A stretch of 64,000 nucleotides of DNA. It comes from an uncultured Dehalococcoidia bacterium. Lineage in GTDB: Bacteria; Chloroflexota; Dehalococcoidia; Lucifugimonadales; UBA3495. Position 1 is the stretch's first letter. Each line of letters begins with the position of its first letter. Both the position numbers and the translations under genes were made by a program. Shown one piece after another: positions 36,156-44,967 of the stretch. The notes under the pieces were generated by a model. It made no database searches, was not told the DNA's origin, and saw only the letters and a program-made list of their open reading frames with translations. The DNA lies in NCBI GenBank assembly GCA_958295765.1, contig CATQHB010000002.1, positions 1,743,501 to 1,807,500 of the forward strand. The letters run 5' to 3'.

Positions 36156-36938
36156 ATGCGGTTTTACTCTTTGGCAAATTGGGCAACCGTTATGACGCCG
36201 TTTAACTCCCGAATCGCGAGGGTACTGCCACTGTCAACTCTTTGGAGTTGGCGGGGGCATGGGCTGGAAATTGCCCTTTATATCGGTATTTATCTGCTTT
36301 ACCTGCTGAGCCGGGGGTTGGTCTTTGCCGGCGATGGGATGGCCCTGGCTAATGCCGAGCGGATTATTGCCCTGGAACAAGCCCTGGGCCTGTTTCACGA
36401 ACCGGCCTGGCAGCAGTGGAGCATCGCCAACATCCCGCCCCTGGTGGTCTTGCTGAACTGGGTCTATATTATCACCTATTGGCCCATCATCCTGACCGTG
36501 GCCCTGTTGCTGTACCTGACCCGCCGCCGTGCCTACGGCTACTACCGCAACCTGATAGTGGCGCATCTGGCCCTGGCGCTGGTCATCTTTGCCCTGTTCC
36601 CGTTGGCCCCGCCCTTCAAGACGCCCTGGCTGGTGGACACCATTCAGACCTACGGCCCGGCTTTCTACGGCAGCCCGGCGATGGCCGGCCTTTACAACAC
36701 CAACGCCGCAATGCCCAGCCTCCATTTCAGTTGGACTTGCATTTTCGGCGCGCTGTTCCTGCGGGAACTGAAGGGTTGGTTCAAGGCGCTGGGCCTGGCC
36801 TACCCCCTGCTGACCCTGGCCGCCATCATCATCACCGGCAACCACTTTATCCTGGACGCCCTGGTCGGCGCCGCCCTGATTGCCCCGGCCTACGGGGTGG
36901 TGGAGTTGGGTAGGCGGGTGCGATTTCAACATGGATGA
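36156..36938 (+). CDS. PAP2-superfamily membrane phosphatase/phosphotransferase
   Basis: 260 aa; ATG 36192 is an alternative start. Six hydrophobic segments. The PAP2 catalytic motifs are NAAMPSLHFSWT with H190 and ITGNHFILDALVG with H230 and D234, so the active site is intact. The layout resembles the inositolphosphotransferase-like PAP2_3 group. It likely acts on lipid phosphates in the membrane. The last codons (Gln-His-Gly-stop) are read from the left arm of a RepE repeat, so the C-terminus may have been set by repeat insertion. Confidence 0.85.
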   Translation: MRFYSLANWATVMTPFNSRIARVLPLSTLWSWRGHGLEIALYIGIYLLYLLSRGLVFAGDGMALANAERIIALEQALGLFHEPAWQQWSIANIPPLVVLLNWVYIITYWPIILTVALLLYLTRRRAYGYYRNLIVAHLALALVIFALFPLAPPFKTPWLVDTIQTYGPAFYGSPAMAGLYNTNAAMPSLHFSWTCIFGALFLRELKGWFKALGLAYPLLTLAAIIITGNHFILDALVGAALIAPAYGVVELGRRVRFQHG

Positions 36939-37026
36939 ACAGGATATACAGGATATTTTTATTCTTTCAGGGGTGAGCGCATACCTATTATCTAACTTAA
37001 TCCTGTATATCCTGTATATCCATGTT
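36928..37026. repeat. RepE inverted repeat
   Basis: AACATGGATGAACAGGATAT at the left faces its near-complement ending ATATCCATGTT at 37026. The arms are about 28 bp and the loop about 40. Part of the same text (ATCCTGTAAATCCTGTCCAT) recurs at 38452-38471. Confidence 0.85.
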
Positions 37027-37043
37027 AGTTCGACTTATACCGG

Positions 37044-38384
37044 TCAGGGCGGGATTTGCCCCCATAGGGGGTGGCGGAAGGTGGGGCCGAGGGCCGGGTT
37101 CATTTCCTCGCGGCGCCGGGTTGGGGCGGCCGGCGACTCCGGGGACTCGGCCGGCGCCGGGGGCGGGAACTGCCGCCGGGCCGGGCCGGCCAGTTTTCGG
37201 GGCGGCAGGCGGTTCAGGTGGCGGGCCAACGCCTCCAAGCTGTTCAGGTTGTGTACCGGCAGAAAGTCGTCAATATGGGGCAGGGCCGCCTGGATTCCCT
37301 GGGTCAGGGGCTGGTAGCGGGGCGACCCCAGCAGCGGGTTGAGCCAGATGAGGCGGTGGCAACTGCGCCGGAGCCGGGCCATCTCCCGGGACAGCAGTTC
37401 CGGCTCGCCCCGGTCCCAGCCGTCGGAGATAATCAGGACTACCGGGCCGCTGCCCAGCGTCCGCCTGGCCCAATTATAATTAAAGGTCTTGATGGCCTCG
37501 CCGATGCGGGTGCCGCCGGCCCAATCCGGCACGGCCCGGGAAACCTCATTCACCGCCTGGTCAATGCTCCGGTAGTTCAGATAGCGGGTTATCCGGGTCA
37601 GGCGGGTGGCAAAGAGAAAAGCCTCCACTCGGCCCAGGTCGCCGGCGATGGTGTGGATAAAGTGGAGCAGCAGCCGGGTATAGCGTTCCATCGAGCCGCT
37701 GACGTCGCAAAGCAGCACCAGCGGGCGCGTCTTGTCCCGGGGCTGCCGGTAGGAAAGCTCCAACAGTTCCCCACCGTATTGCAGGTTGCGCCGAAAGGTC
37801 TGCCGCCAGTCCAGGTTGAGGCCGCCGCCGGCTTGGGCCAGGCGGGTTCTACGGGTTCGGCGTTGGCCCAAGTCCCAGGAAAGTTCGGCCATCATCGTCC
37901 GGGCCTGGGCGATTTCTCCCGGCGTATAGTCGGCAAAGTCCTTCTCCCGCAGCACCTCCCGCGCGCTGTAGGTCTGGCTCAGATCGACCCCGGCCTGGTC
38001 TTCCGGGGTGAGGCCCAGCGGGTCGCCGGTTTCGGCGTCCAGGTCGGCGGCGGCCGGCGGGGCAACCTGGGGATTGCGGTAGCGGCGTTCCTCGCCCATG
38101 CTGCGCAGGTCCCGAGTGCTGATACCATGGGCCGGGCGGCGCCAAAAGATTTGGAAGGCGTCATCGAACCGGGGCAAGTCTTGTTTGCGATGCACCAGCA
38201 GGCAGCGGGCGGCGTGGCGAAAGTCCTGCCGGCGGCCAATGGGGATTGCCCCCGACTCGACCGCCCGCACCAGGTCCAGCATATTGCCGGAGCCGAAGTC
38301 CAACCCCAAACGGCGCAGCGTCTCCCCAAAGAGCATCAGGTTATGCAGAATGTGGCCGTCAGCGTCGCCGGGGTTCGATTGCAT
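37044..38384 (-). CDS. VWA-domain protein, CoxE-like
   Basis: 446 aa. The N-terminal half is charged and helical. A von Willebrand A domain begins near residue 220, with an intact metal-ion site DVSGS at 227-231 and GGTRIGEAIKTFN, IISDGWDRGEPELL downstream. It ends in a Pro/Ala-rich tail. CoxE-type proteins act with MoxR ATPases as metal-insertion or assembly chaperones, and the MoxR gene lies directly upstream. No carbon monoxide dehydrogenase gene is in view, so the client enzyme is unknown. Confidence 0.88.
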   Translation of the reverse strand: MQSNPGDADGHILHNLMLFGETLRRLGLDFGSGNMLDLVRAVESGAIPIGRRQDFRHAARCLLVHRKQDLPRFDDAFQIFWRRPAHGISTRDLRSMGEERRYRNPQVAPPAAADLDAETGDPLGLTPEDQAGVDLSQTYSAREVLREKDFADYTPGEIAQARTMMAELSWDLGQRRTRRTRLAQAGGGLNLDWRQTFRRNLQYGGELLELSYRQPRDKTRPLVLLCDVSGSMERYTRLLLHFIHTIAGDLGRVEAFLFATRLTRITRYLNYRSIDQAVNEVSRAVPDWAGGTRIGEAIKTFNYNWARRTLGSGPVVLIISDGWDRGEPELLSREMARLRRSCHRLIWLNPLLGSPRYQPLTQGIQAALPHIDDFLPVHNLNSLEALARHLNRLPPRKLAGPARRQFPPPAPAESPESPAAPTRRREEMNPALGPTFRHPLWGQIPP

Positions 38385-38488
38385 AGTAATTCCTTCTTGA
38401 GCAGGACGCTATTCCAAGTATGTCATTCCGAGCGCAGCCGAGGAAACCTATCCTGTAAATCCTGTCCATCCATGTAAATACAACCGGG

Positions 38489-39424
38489 CTACCCGCCCCG
38501 ACCGCCCCGGCGCGGCCCCCGGTTCTGGGAGCGTTCCAGGATGTTACGCACCGGTTCGCCCCGCACCAGTTCAATGTCGTCCTGGTATTTCAGCATAATG
38601 CCCAGGGTGTCATCGATGACTTGAGCATCCAACTCGGTCTGATTCAGGGCCAGCAGCGCCGCCGTCCAGTCAATAGTCTCGGAGACGCCGGGTATCTTGT
38701 AGAGTTCCGTCTCCCGCAATTCCTGGATAAACCCGGTAACCTGCTGGGCCAGCCGCCGGGGAGCCTGGGGCATCCGTACGCTGACGATTTGCAGTTCCTT
38801 CTGAAAGTCCGGGTAGTCAATCCAGTAATAGAGACAGCGGCGTTTCAGGGCGTCGTGGATTTCCCGGGTGCGGTTGGAGGTGATGATGACGATGGGCGGG
38901 TGAGCCGCCCGGTAGGCGCCCAACTCCGGGATCGTTATCTGAAAGTCGGCCAGCAACTCCAGCAGAAAGCCCTCAAACTCCTCATCGGCCCGGTCCAGCT
39001 CATCAATCAGCAGCACCGGCGACCGCTCCCGGCTTTCGTCGATGGCCTGGAGCAGGGGGCGCTTGATGAGAAAACGCTCGCTGAACAGGTCGGCGGTGGC
39101 CGCGGGCCGGTCAACCTGCCCCGCCGACTCCAGCAGCCGAATCTCCAGCATCTGGCGGGTGTGGTTCCACTCGTAAACGGCGTGATTGATGTCCAGCCCC
39201 TCATAGCACTGGAGCCGGATTAGCTCGGTATCCAGCCCCCGGCTCAGGGCGCGGGCGATTTCGGTTTTGCCCACCCCGGCCTCGCCCTCCAGAAAGAGGG
39301 GGCGTTGCAGGGTCAGGGCCAGATAGATGGCTACGGCCAGGCCCCGGTCCGCCACGTATTGCTGTTCGCGGAGCAGGGTTTGCACCTGGTCAATGGATGC
39401 CGGTGGGGTAGCGGCAGTGGTCAA
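38489..39424 (-). CDS. MoxR-family AAA ATPase
   Basis: 311 aa. Walker A GEAGVGKT at residues 47-54, Walker B LLIDELD at 138-144, sensor ITSNRTRE near 195 and the family RRCLYYWIDYPDF stretch. It forms a ring ATPase that works with the VWA protein encoded 105 bases downstream. Similar pairs (CoxD/CoxE) mature molybdenum hydroxylases; here the client is not encoded nearby. Confidence 0.92.
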   Translation of the reverse strand: MTTAATPPASIDQVQTLLREQQYVADRGLAVAIYLALTLQRPLFLEGEAGVGKTEIARALSRGLDTELIRLQCYEGLDINHAVYEWNHTRQMLEIRLLESAGQVDRPAATADLFSERFLIKRPLLQAIDESRERSPVLLIDELDRADEEFEGFLLELLADFQITIPELGAYRAAHPPIVIITSNRTREIHDALKRRCLYYWIDYPDFQKELQIVSVRMPQAPRRLAQQVTGFIQELRETELYKIPGVSETIDWTAALLALNQTELDAQVIDDTLGIMLKYQDDIELVRGEPVRNILERSQNRGPRRGGRGG

Positions 39425-39808
39425 GGCAGGTTCTCCAATTATCCGAATGGACGGGGTAGGAAATGAGCCGGCTCCGGCGTCAGGATCGGGTATCGCTGCC
39501 CGCTATTGTATCCCATCGGCCCGGTTATTACACCCAAGGGCCTTAGCCTGCAAGCAACCGTCGTTCCGGCGAAAGCCGGAATCCAGGAAATCCTCCCGGA
39601 AAAGAACGAGCCGGCTACCGAGAGTTCTGGATTCCGGCTTTCGCCGGAACGACGGGTTTATGATGTGATTGCCTTGCTTACCCCGGCAAGGGTTTTCAAT
39701 TCTCACTGCTGAAGTAAAATTCGCTCATCCTGAACTTGTCGAAGGATAAACGGATGGTTCGACAAGCTCACCATGAGCGGTTATATGCTGTAACCGCCGC
39801 CTACTCCA
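39425..39808. other. intergenic stretch with RepB (inverted) and RepA, no gene
   Basis: Holds RepB copy 5 at 39558-39656 in reverse orientation and a RepA element at 39722-39780. Nothing coding is supported. Confidence 0.75.
39558..39656 (-). repeat. RepB hairpin element, copy 5 (reverse orientation)
   Basis: The arms are as in copy 1, but the centre reads AGGAAATCC...GGAAAAGAACG, the reverse complement of copies 1-4. This shows the elements can lie in either direction. Confidence 0.88.
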
Positions 39809-41173
39809 CTACCCCGCCCTTGCCGGCGGCTTTGCCCCGGTCGGTTCGATGTAAAGGGCTTTTACCAGAAAGAACAGGGTCAGGATGGAATCAACCAGGA
39901 TACCCAGCGCAAACAGCGCCATAACTCCCTCAAAGGTCGGGTTCCACCAGCCCGCCGCGTAAAGCAGGAAAGCCACCAGGTAAACGGAGCCGTTGGTCAG
40001 CACCGACTGGTAGGCCAGATACCTGGTCAACCCCAGGCCGTAGAAAACGCTGTCGATTACCGTGTTGAAGGAAAAGAGAACGTAGGGAACGAACAGAATA
40101 CCAAAGGCGGTCATCGCCCAGCGAATAGTATCCGGGTCGTCGTTGAGAAATCGGGCAAAGGCCGGAAAGACGGGCACCAGGGCAATCCAGACAATCATCA
40201 TCCCCCCGGTGATGACCATAGCGGAAAGCCACAGGTTCCTGACCCGGAATATATCATCAGAGGCGTTGGCGACCAGGGCCTTGGTCGAGTCGGCAAAGGC
40301 CAGCACCGGCACCAGCATAAAGCCCCATAGTATCTGAATAGTGAGATAATAACCGCCAATTTCCGCCGGGCCGATGGTGTTCACCAGCCGGATAATCATA
40401 AAGAAGTAGGCGACGTTGCGAATCAGGCTGTCCAGGCCGCTGCCCAGCCCGACGCGCAGGTATTGGCGCATATCGGTAAAGGAGGGGAGGGCTTTCAGGT
40501 CATTCAACCGGATTTCTTTGGCCCACAACAGCAATACCAATCCCGCCCCAAAGAGGCCCACGCTCGCCAGCAGCGTCGCCCAGGCTACCCCCTGCACGTC
40601 CGCCTCCAGAGAAAACCCGTAACCGCCAAAGAAGATGCTGTCCAGGGCAAAGCGCAGGAGCAGGTTGACGATTGCCATAGCAAAGACCAACCAGCGCAGG
40701 CCCAGCGCCTCAAACAGCACCACGATGGCGGCGGCCAGCAGGGTGAAGGGGATGCTGAAAATGGATATGCCCAGGAAACCCTGCGTCTGGCTCTGAATTT
40801 CCGGCGAGGTTCCGATGATGGTGATGAAAGCGTCCCGGAACAGAAACACGCCAACGGAGAACACCAGCGAGGCCAGGAAAATGAAGGTGAGGACGCTTTT
40901 CATCCGGTCCAGTTGCACCGCCGTCCCGCTGCGAATCCGGGAGCCTAGAAAGAAGAATATGGCAAGCACCGTGGCTTCCTGAAAAACCTCAACAACCAGC
41001 CCGACAAACTGCCATTGAGACACGATAGCCAGGCTGCCCGGGTCGGGCAGTTCGTTGCCAATCAGGTAAATGCGGTAAAGCTGGTAAATGTTGGGCAAGC
41101 CGATAAAGAGCAGGATAAAGAGGAACAGCCGCCAATCCCAAGCCCGGCAATAGCCCCAAAGGTAGCCCAGCAT
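39809..41173 (-). CDS. MATE-type multidrug/polysaccharide exporter-like protein
   Basis: 454 aa with about 12 hydrophobic helices and no soluble domain. Two-halves symmetry and segments such as GSRIRSGTAVQLDRMKSV and FEALGLRWLVFAMAIVNLLLRFALDS fit the MATE/MVF flippase superfamily. The substrate may be a cation-coupled drug or lipid-linked glycan. The motif match is general, so the assignment is at superfamily level only. Confidence 0.72.
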   Translation of the reverse strand: MLGYLWGYCRAWDWRLFLFILLFIGLPNIYQLYRIYLIGNELPDPGSLAIVSQWQFVGLVVEVFQEATVLAIFFFLGSRIRSGTAVQLDRMKSVLTFIFLASLVFSVGVFLFRDAFITIIGTSPEIQSQTQGFLGISIFSIPFTLLAAAIVVLFEALGLRWLVFAMAIVNLLLRFALDSIFFGGYGFSLEADVQGVAWATLLASVGLFGAGLVLLLWAKEIRLNDLKALPSFTDMRQYLRVGLGSGLDSLIRNVAYFFMIIRLVNTIGPAEIGGYYLTIQILWGFMLVPVLAFADSTKALVANASDDIFRVRNLWLSAMVITGGMMIVWIALVPVFPAFARFLNDDPDTIRWAMTAFGILFVPYVLFSFNTVIDSVFYGLGLTRYLAYQSVLTNGSVYLVAFLLYAAGWWNPTFEGVMALFALGILVDSILTLFFLVKALYIEPTGAKPPARAG

Positions 41174-41216
41174 TGTCTCTGCATCTCCCTGTTTTTTTAA
41201 CTCCCGGCCCTGGTAG

Positions 41217-41861
41217 TTATTCCACCAGGCCCGGAAACTCTTTCAGAAACCAGCGCTGCGCCAACCGCCGCAGGGTGGCCCAGTGGTCGCCCAGCGATTC
41301 CCGCTCCGCGTCGGTCAGGTCATTGTAGAACTTGCCGAATTGGGGGAAGTACCATAGGGGGAACACCCAGAAACCGGGGGCGTGAGGGCCGGCCTGGGGC
41401 TTTTCGGCGATGACGCCGCTGCTGCCGGTTAATTCCCAGGCTTGCAGCGTCCGGCCCCGGTCGGCTACCGCCAGGGCCTCCACCCAGGAGGCTTCCCGCT
41501 GGGCGCCGCCGCCGGGTTGCAACAATTCCAGCAGACGGCGCCGCCGCTCGGCGTCATCAGCGTCCGGCCCAGCAAAGCGGTGGGTGTAGCGGCTTTCCCA
41601 ACGGGCGCCCAGGGCCGGCACTACCAAGCCACCGTCGGAGGCAATGGCAAGCATTGCGCCTTGCCGCGACCATTCCTCAGCCTTCTCCCGGGCAATCTGC
41701 TCGTGGGTTTCGCCGGTTTCTTCCGGCTCTAAGCTCAGCCCCAACTCCTCGGGAGTAACCGGGGACAGGGGCAGCCCGACCAGCAAGCGGCGCAGGGCCT
41801 CCTGTTTGGCCGGGTTGCCGGTTGCCAGCAGTATCGGCGTATGGAGGGTGGCGGAAGTCAT
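41217..41861 (-). CDS. Ham1/RdgB-like nucleoside triphosphate pyrophosphatase
   Basis: 214 aa. The family start LLATGNPAKQEALRRLL and the ASDGGLVVPALG loop match RdgB-type dITP/XTP pyrophosphatases, which clean the nucleotide pool. The middle portion is divergent and slightly longer than usual. It is 21 bases downstream of the cyclase gene on the same strand. Confidence 0.82.
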   Translation of the reverse strand: MTSATLHTPILLATGNPAKQEALRRLLVGLPLSPVTPEELGLSLEPEETGETHEQIAREKAEEWSRQGAMLAIASDGGLVVPALGARWESRYTHRFAGPDADDAERRRRLLELLQPGGGAQREASWVEALAVADRGRTLQAWELTGSSGVIAEKPQAGPHAPGFWVFPLWYFPQFGKFYNDLTDAERESLGDHWATLRRLAQRWFLKEFPGLVE

Positions 41862-41882
41862 AGCAAGGGAGTGGGCAGAAAG

Positions 41883-42557
41883 CTAAAGGATGCGGGCAAC
41901 GGCCCGGGCCGCGGCGCCGTCCCCGTCCTTGAGCTTGATGGGCAAGGCCCACAACTCAAACTCCCGGCCCACCAGCTGATCCAGGTTTATCAGGTTCTCA
42001 ATAAGGGGGATGCCCCGGCCCAGCAGCAGGCGGTGTACCGGAAAGTCGTGGATGGTGGATTGGGGCGTGGCCGGATGCTTGTCGATGGGAAAATCTACCG
42101 CTACGGCGTTGGCCCCGGCGTCGGCCAGGTAGGCGGCGCCCTCATTGCTCAGGTAAGGGCCTTGCGAGTAAAACCCGACACTGCCCGACTCGGCGGCGGC
42201 CCAGCCGGTAAACAGCACTACGATTTTATCCCGCACCGCCGCCGCCGCGCCGCCGGCTTGTTGCAAGTCGGCCACCGACAGGGGCGTGAGGCCCCGGGCC
42301 ACCGGGCGCAAGTCCAGCAGCAAGGCCGGCCCCATGTAGCGTTCCAAGGGCATATTCTCCACCGTTACCCCGTCGGCGTGGAAGTGGTAGGGCGCGTCAA
42401 CGTGGGTGCCGATGTGGGTCGCCAGGGTCAGCTTGGTATTGGAACGGGCGTGGGATTCGTGGGTATGCAGGGGTTCGGTGCAGACGCCAATCAGCCCCGG
42501 CACCGGGGCCACCCGGTCGCTGCCCAGGGTGAGGGTCAAGTCAATCAACTCGGCCAA
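41883..42557 (-). CDS. cyclase-family metal hydrolase (kynurenine formamidase-like)
   Basis: 224 aa from TTG 42557, with GAGGTAAAAA upstream. The metal motif HxGTHxDxPxH is complete: H48, H52, D54 and H58 in the sequence HIGTHVDAPYH. These enzymes hydrolyse formamides or cyclic amides using zinc or manganese. It lies between a Ham1-like gene and the deiodinase-like gene in one minus-strand array. Substrate unknown. Confidence 0.88.
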   Translation of the reverse strand: MAELIDLTLTLGSDRVAPVPGLIGVCTEPLHTHESHARSNTKLTLATHIGTHVDAPYHFHADGVTVENMPLERYMGPALLLDLRPVARGLTPLSVADLQQAGGAAAAVRDKIVVLFTGWAAAESGSVGFYSQGPYLSNEGAAYLADAGANAVAVDFPIDKHPATPQSTIHDFPVHRLLLGRGIPLIENLINLDQLVGREFELWALPIKLKDGDGAAARAVARIL

Positions 42558-42613
42558 TTTTTACCTCAAGTTATTCAGGATTCCGACGCCGGGTTTAATG
42601 CCCGGCAGCCGGG

Positions 42614-43369
42614 CTAACGGTTGGCCGGAACTGCAACATAGGCTTCAATGGCCCGTTCCCATTCGTCCAGATTAAAGAAGTGGGGGCCGGCGCCGCCCTG
42701 GTAGGCCACCTTTCCGTCAACGCCCACCAGGTACAGGCGTTCCGGCGCGGCGCCGTAGGCTTCATCAATGGCGTTATCCATTTCCTCAATGATTATGGGC
42801 AAGCCAATGTGCAGGTCCAGGCTACAGGATTGGGCTACCGCTTCCCGCTCCGCGTAGCTTTGGTGCTGACGGAAAAGGACGCCGTCGGCTATATTGCTGT
42901 CGGTCTGCCAGCCGTCGGTAGGGTGGGCTTCCTGGACGTAAACTACAAAGAACTCCACCCGGTCTTGGAACCGTTGGTAGATTTGGGTCATGCGCTCCGC
43001 CTGGGCGCGGAAGGGTGGTCAAGTATAGCTGCCAAAGGCCAGGGCCACCGGCCGCCGGCCCTGAAAGTCGGCAAGGCTTACCCGTTCCTCAGTTCCCAGC
43101 CGTTTGAGGGAAAAGTCGGGGGGAATTTCGCCGACCTTTGGCCCCGTCTCATCCCGCGCTATTATCGTTTCCAGGGCCGACCGGACGCTTGCCGGCAGTT
43201 CCGCTCCATAAGTTTCCAGCAGTTGGCGCGGGGTAACCCGGCCGCCATTGGCCCCATTGCGGGAGGCTGTGCCGGTAGGTTCCTGGATTGCGGCGATGAC
43301 GCGCCGGAGGTTCTGCCGGTCTGCGCCGCTCAACCGGCTGAGTACGCTGTCCCGCTGCGCCTTTTGCAT
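42614..43369 (-). CDS. iodothyronine-deiodinase-like selenoprotein (in-frame TGA = Sec)
   Basis: Read as one gene of 251 aa with TGA at 43021-43019 decoded as selenocysteine (Sec117). The frame is continuous on both sides. The codons around TGA give FGSYT-U-PPFRAQAERM, matching the deiodinase signature GSCTUPPF. Downstream, GLPIIIEEMDNAIDEAYGAAPERLYLVGVDGKVAYQGG is also deiodinase-like. Start ATG 43369 has GGAGG five bases upstream; GTG 43381 is also open. A small hairpin (TCCGC/GCGGA, loop GCCCAG, 43011-42996) follows the TGA by about 7-15 bases and might be a bacterial SECIS. The thioredoxin-fold product is probably a cytoplasmic selenol redox enzyme or reductive dehalogenase. A conventional caller would split it at TGA into two pieces. 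No selA/selB/selC is in the window. Confidence 0.85.
42996..43011 (-). promoter_or_regulatory. candidate SECIS hairpin downstream of the TGA codon
   Basis: TCCGC pairs with GCGGA around the loop GCCCAG, starting 7 bases after TGA, with a G as first loop base. Bacterial SECIS elements usually place the loop 16-37 bases after UGA; here it is nearer 12. The hairpin is therefore suggestive only. Confidence 0.35.
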
Positions 43370-43426
43370 CATCGCCTCCACCGTTGCTTTCCCCGATTCC
43401 CGCCGGCCCCGGCTTAACTGCCAGGC

Positions 43427-44533
43427 TCACCGCACCTGCACTTCCACCGGAAAGACCATGTTGTTGCCGTAGCCCCGGCCGTCCCACTTGTTGGGAAACT
43501 CCAACGGCTGGGTTTCTCCCGAGCGGTTGGTGGCCCGGGACATCAGGGTGTAGCGGCCCGGCCCGGCCGGTTGCCAGTCATAAGTCCACCGATACCAGGA
43601 ATAGGCGCTGGGGCGGGCGGCCAAAGTCGCCGGCTGCCAGGTAACGCCGCCGTCGGCGCTGATTTCCACCTTTACCACCTCATCCTCCCCCGACCAGGCG
43701 GCACCGGCCAGGGTATAGCGGCCGGCCGGGATGACCTCGCCGGGGGCCGGGCTGGTGATTATGGACTTGACCTTCATCCGGGTATGGTAGGTGTAATAGT
43801 TTTCGTCATCCGGGCCGTTCTGGGTCATATACCGTTCCGTCTGGTAAAAGCCCTTGAACTCGTGATTCAGCACGTGGATGCCCACCAGCCACTTAACCGA
43901 GGTCATGCCGTACCAACCCGGCACCAGCAGGCGCAGGGGAAAGCCGTGATTGAGGGGCAGCGGTTCGCCGTTCATCTCGTAGGCCAGCAAGGTATCGGGA
44001 TGGGTAGCCTTAGCCAGGGGCAGACTGCGTTCATAGGTAACCTCGGGCGGGTCGCCGACGGTTTCATCCGGGCCATGGTCGGCGCCCTCAAACATCACCT
44101 CTACCGCCGACGGTTTGACGCCGGCCAAAGCCAGAACATCGGCCAGGGACACGCCGGCCCATTCGGCGTTGCCCATAATGCCGTGGCCCTTAATCTGCTC
44201 CATCACCGAGCCGGTGCGGGTGGCCCTGGCCCAGTAATCCGGCACCGGACTGTTGCCGCAGCACTCAAAAGTAACCTGAAAACGGCGCCGGGCCATTTGC
44301 AGCACTTCCTCAAAGGACAGGCTCAAGGGATTTTCCACCTCGCCGTCCACCACCAGTCGGTAGGTCGCCAGGTCAATCTCCGGGCAGTCGGTCCAGTGGT
44401 TGCGGACGTAGAACAGGTCGTTGGGCACGACATCCTGCTGCAACGCCTCCGGGGGCGAGGCCCAGGTCCGCAGCCCGGCGTTGGTGGGGATTAGCTGGGG
44501 TTTGGTTTCGGTTCGCAGATTCTGGATGACCAT
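43427..44533 (-). CDS. sulfite-oxidase-family molybdopterin enzyme
   Basis: 368 aa. The Mo-cofactor domain contains the ligand cysteine C91 in VTFECCGNSP, plus GGHG-free SO-type features such as NHGFPLRLLVPGWYGMTSVKWL. A C-terminal dimerisation (Ig-like) domain runs from about residue 255 (VKSIITSPAPGEV... KVEISADGGVTWQPA). No heme domain and no Tat or Sec signal peptide is seen, so it is likely cytoplasmic or exported by another route. The reaction may be sulfite to sulfate, supported loosely by the rhodanese gene nearby. AGGAGG precedes ATG. Confidence 0.9.
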   Translation of the reverse strand: MVIQNLRTETKPQLIPTNAGLRTWASPPEALQQDVVPNDLFYVRNHWTDCPEIDLATYRLVVDGEVENPLSLSFEEVLQMARRRFQVTFECCGNSPVPDYWARATRTGSVMEQIKGHGIMGNAEWAGVSLADVLALAGVKPSAVEVMFEGADHGPDETVGDPPEVTYERSLPLAKATHPDTLLAYEMNGEPLPLNHGFPLRLLVPGWYGMTSVKWLVGIHVLNHEFKGFYQTERYMTQNGPDDENYYTYHTRMKVKSIITSPAPGEVIPAGRYTLAGAAWSGEDEVVKVEISADGGVTWQPATLAARPSAYSWYRWTYDWQPAGPGRYTLMSRATNRSGETQPLEFPNKWDGRGYGNNMVFPVEVQVR

Positions 44534-44598
44534 TGTTGCCTCCTGTAAATTGCTACCCTCTCCTGGAGAAATGGGCCGGGAGTAAGGGGGTAGGCGGG

Positions 44599-44949
44599 CT
44601 ATTCCAAATAGTCGGTTATCAACTCGGTGGTGGGGTAGATGACCAGTAATCGCACCGGAATCCAGAGCTTGTTGATTAGCTTGTGGGGCGTTCCCGGCGG
44701 GGCAAAGAGGGTGCAGCCGGCCCGCACCGTTTGCAGTTCGTCGCCGAGGATTAGCTGCACCGCCCCGGCCATCACCATAATGGACAGATCCGTCGGGTGA
44801 GTATGCAGCCGGCCCTGCCAGCCGGGATGCAGCTCCACTTCCTTGACGGTCAAGGATACCGCGCCCTGTTCCGGGGAAACAAAGGAGCGTTCCGCCCGGT
44901 AGTCCTGGGCCGCCGGCATCCTGATGCTGCTGTGTTCAATAATCGGCAT
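44599..44949 (-). CDS. cupin-domain protein
   Basis: 116 aa. Single cupin barrel: HPGWQGRLHTHPTDLSIMVMAGAVQLIL with H54 and H56 as likely metal ligands, and a second motif TLFAPPGTPHKLIN. CGAGG precedes ATG 44949. Small cupins can be dioxygenases or sensors; function unknown. Confidence 0.82.
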   Translation of the reverse strand: MPIIEHSSIRMPAAQDYRAERSFVSPEQGAVSLTVKEVELHPGWQGRLHTHPTDLSIMVMAGAVQLILGDELQTVRAGCTLFAPPGTPHKLINKLWIPVRLLVIYPTTELITDYLE

Positions 44950-44967
44950 TGCTGAACCTCGGTATTT

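Noticed and set aside
43019..43381. Pseudogene broken by a stop at 43021
   Set aside because: The frame continues without shift on both sides, and the stop falls exactly on the Sec site of a known selenoprotein family, so read-through is more likely than decay.
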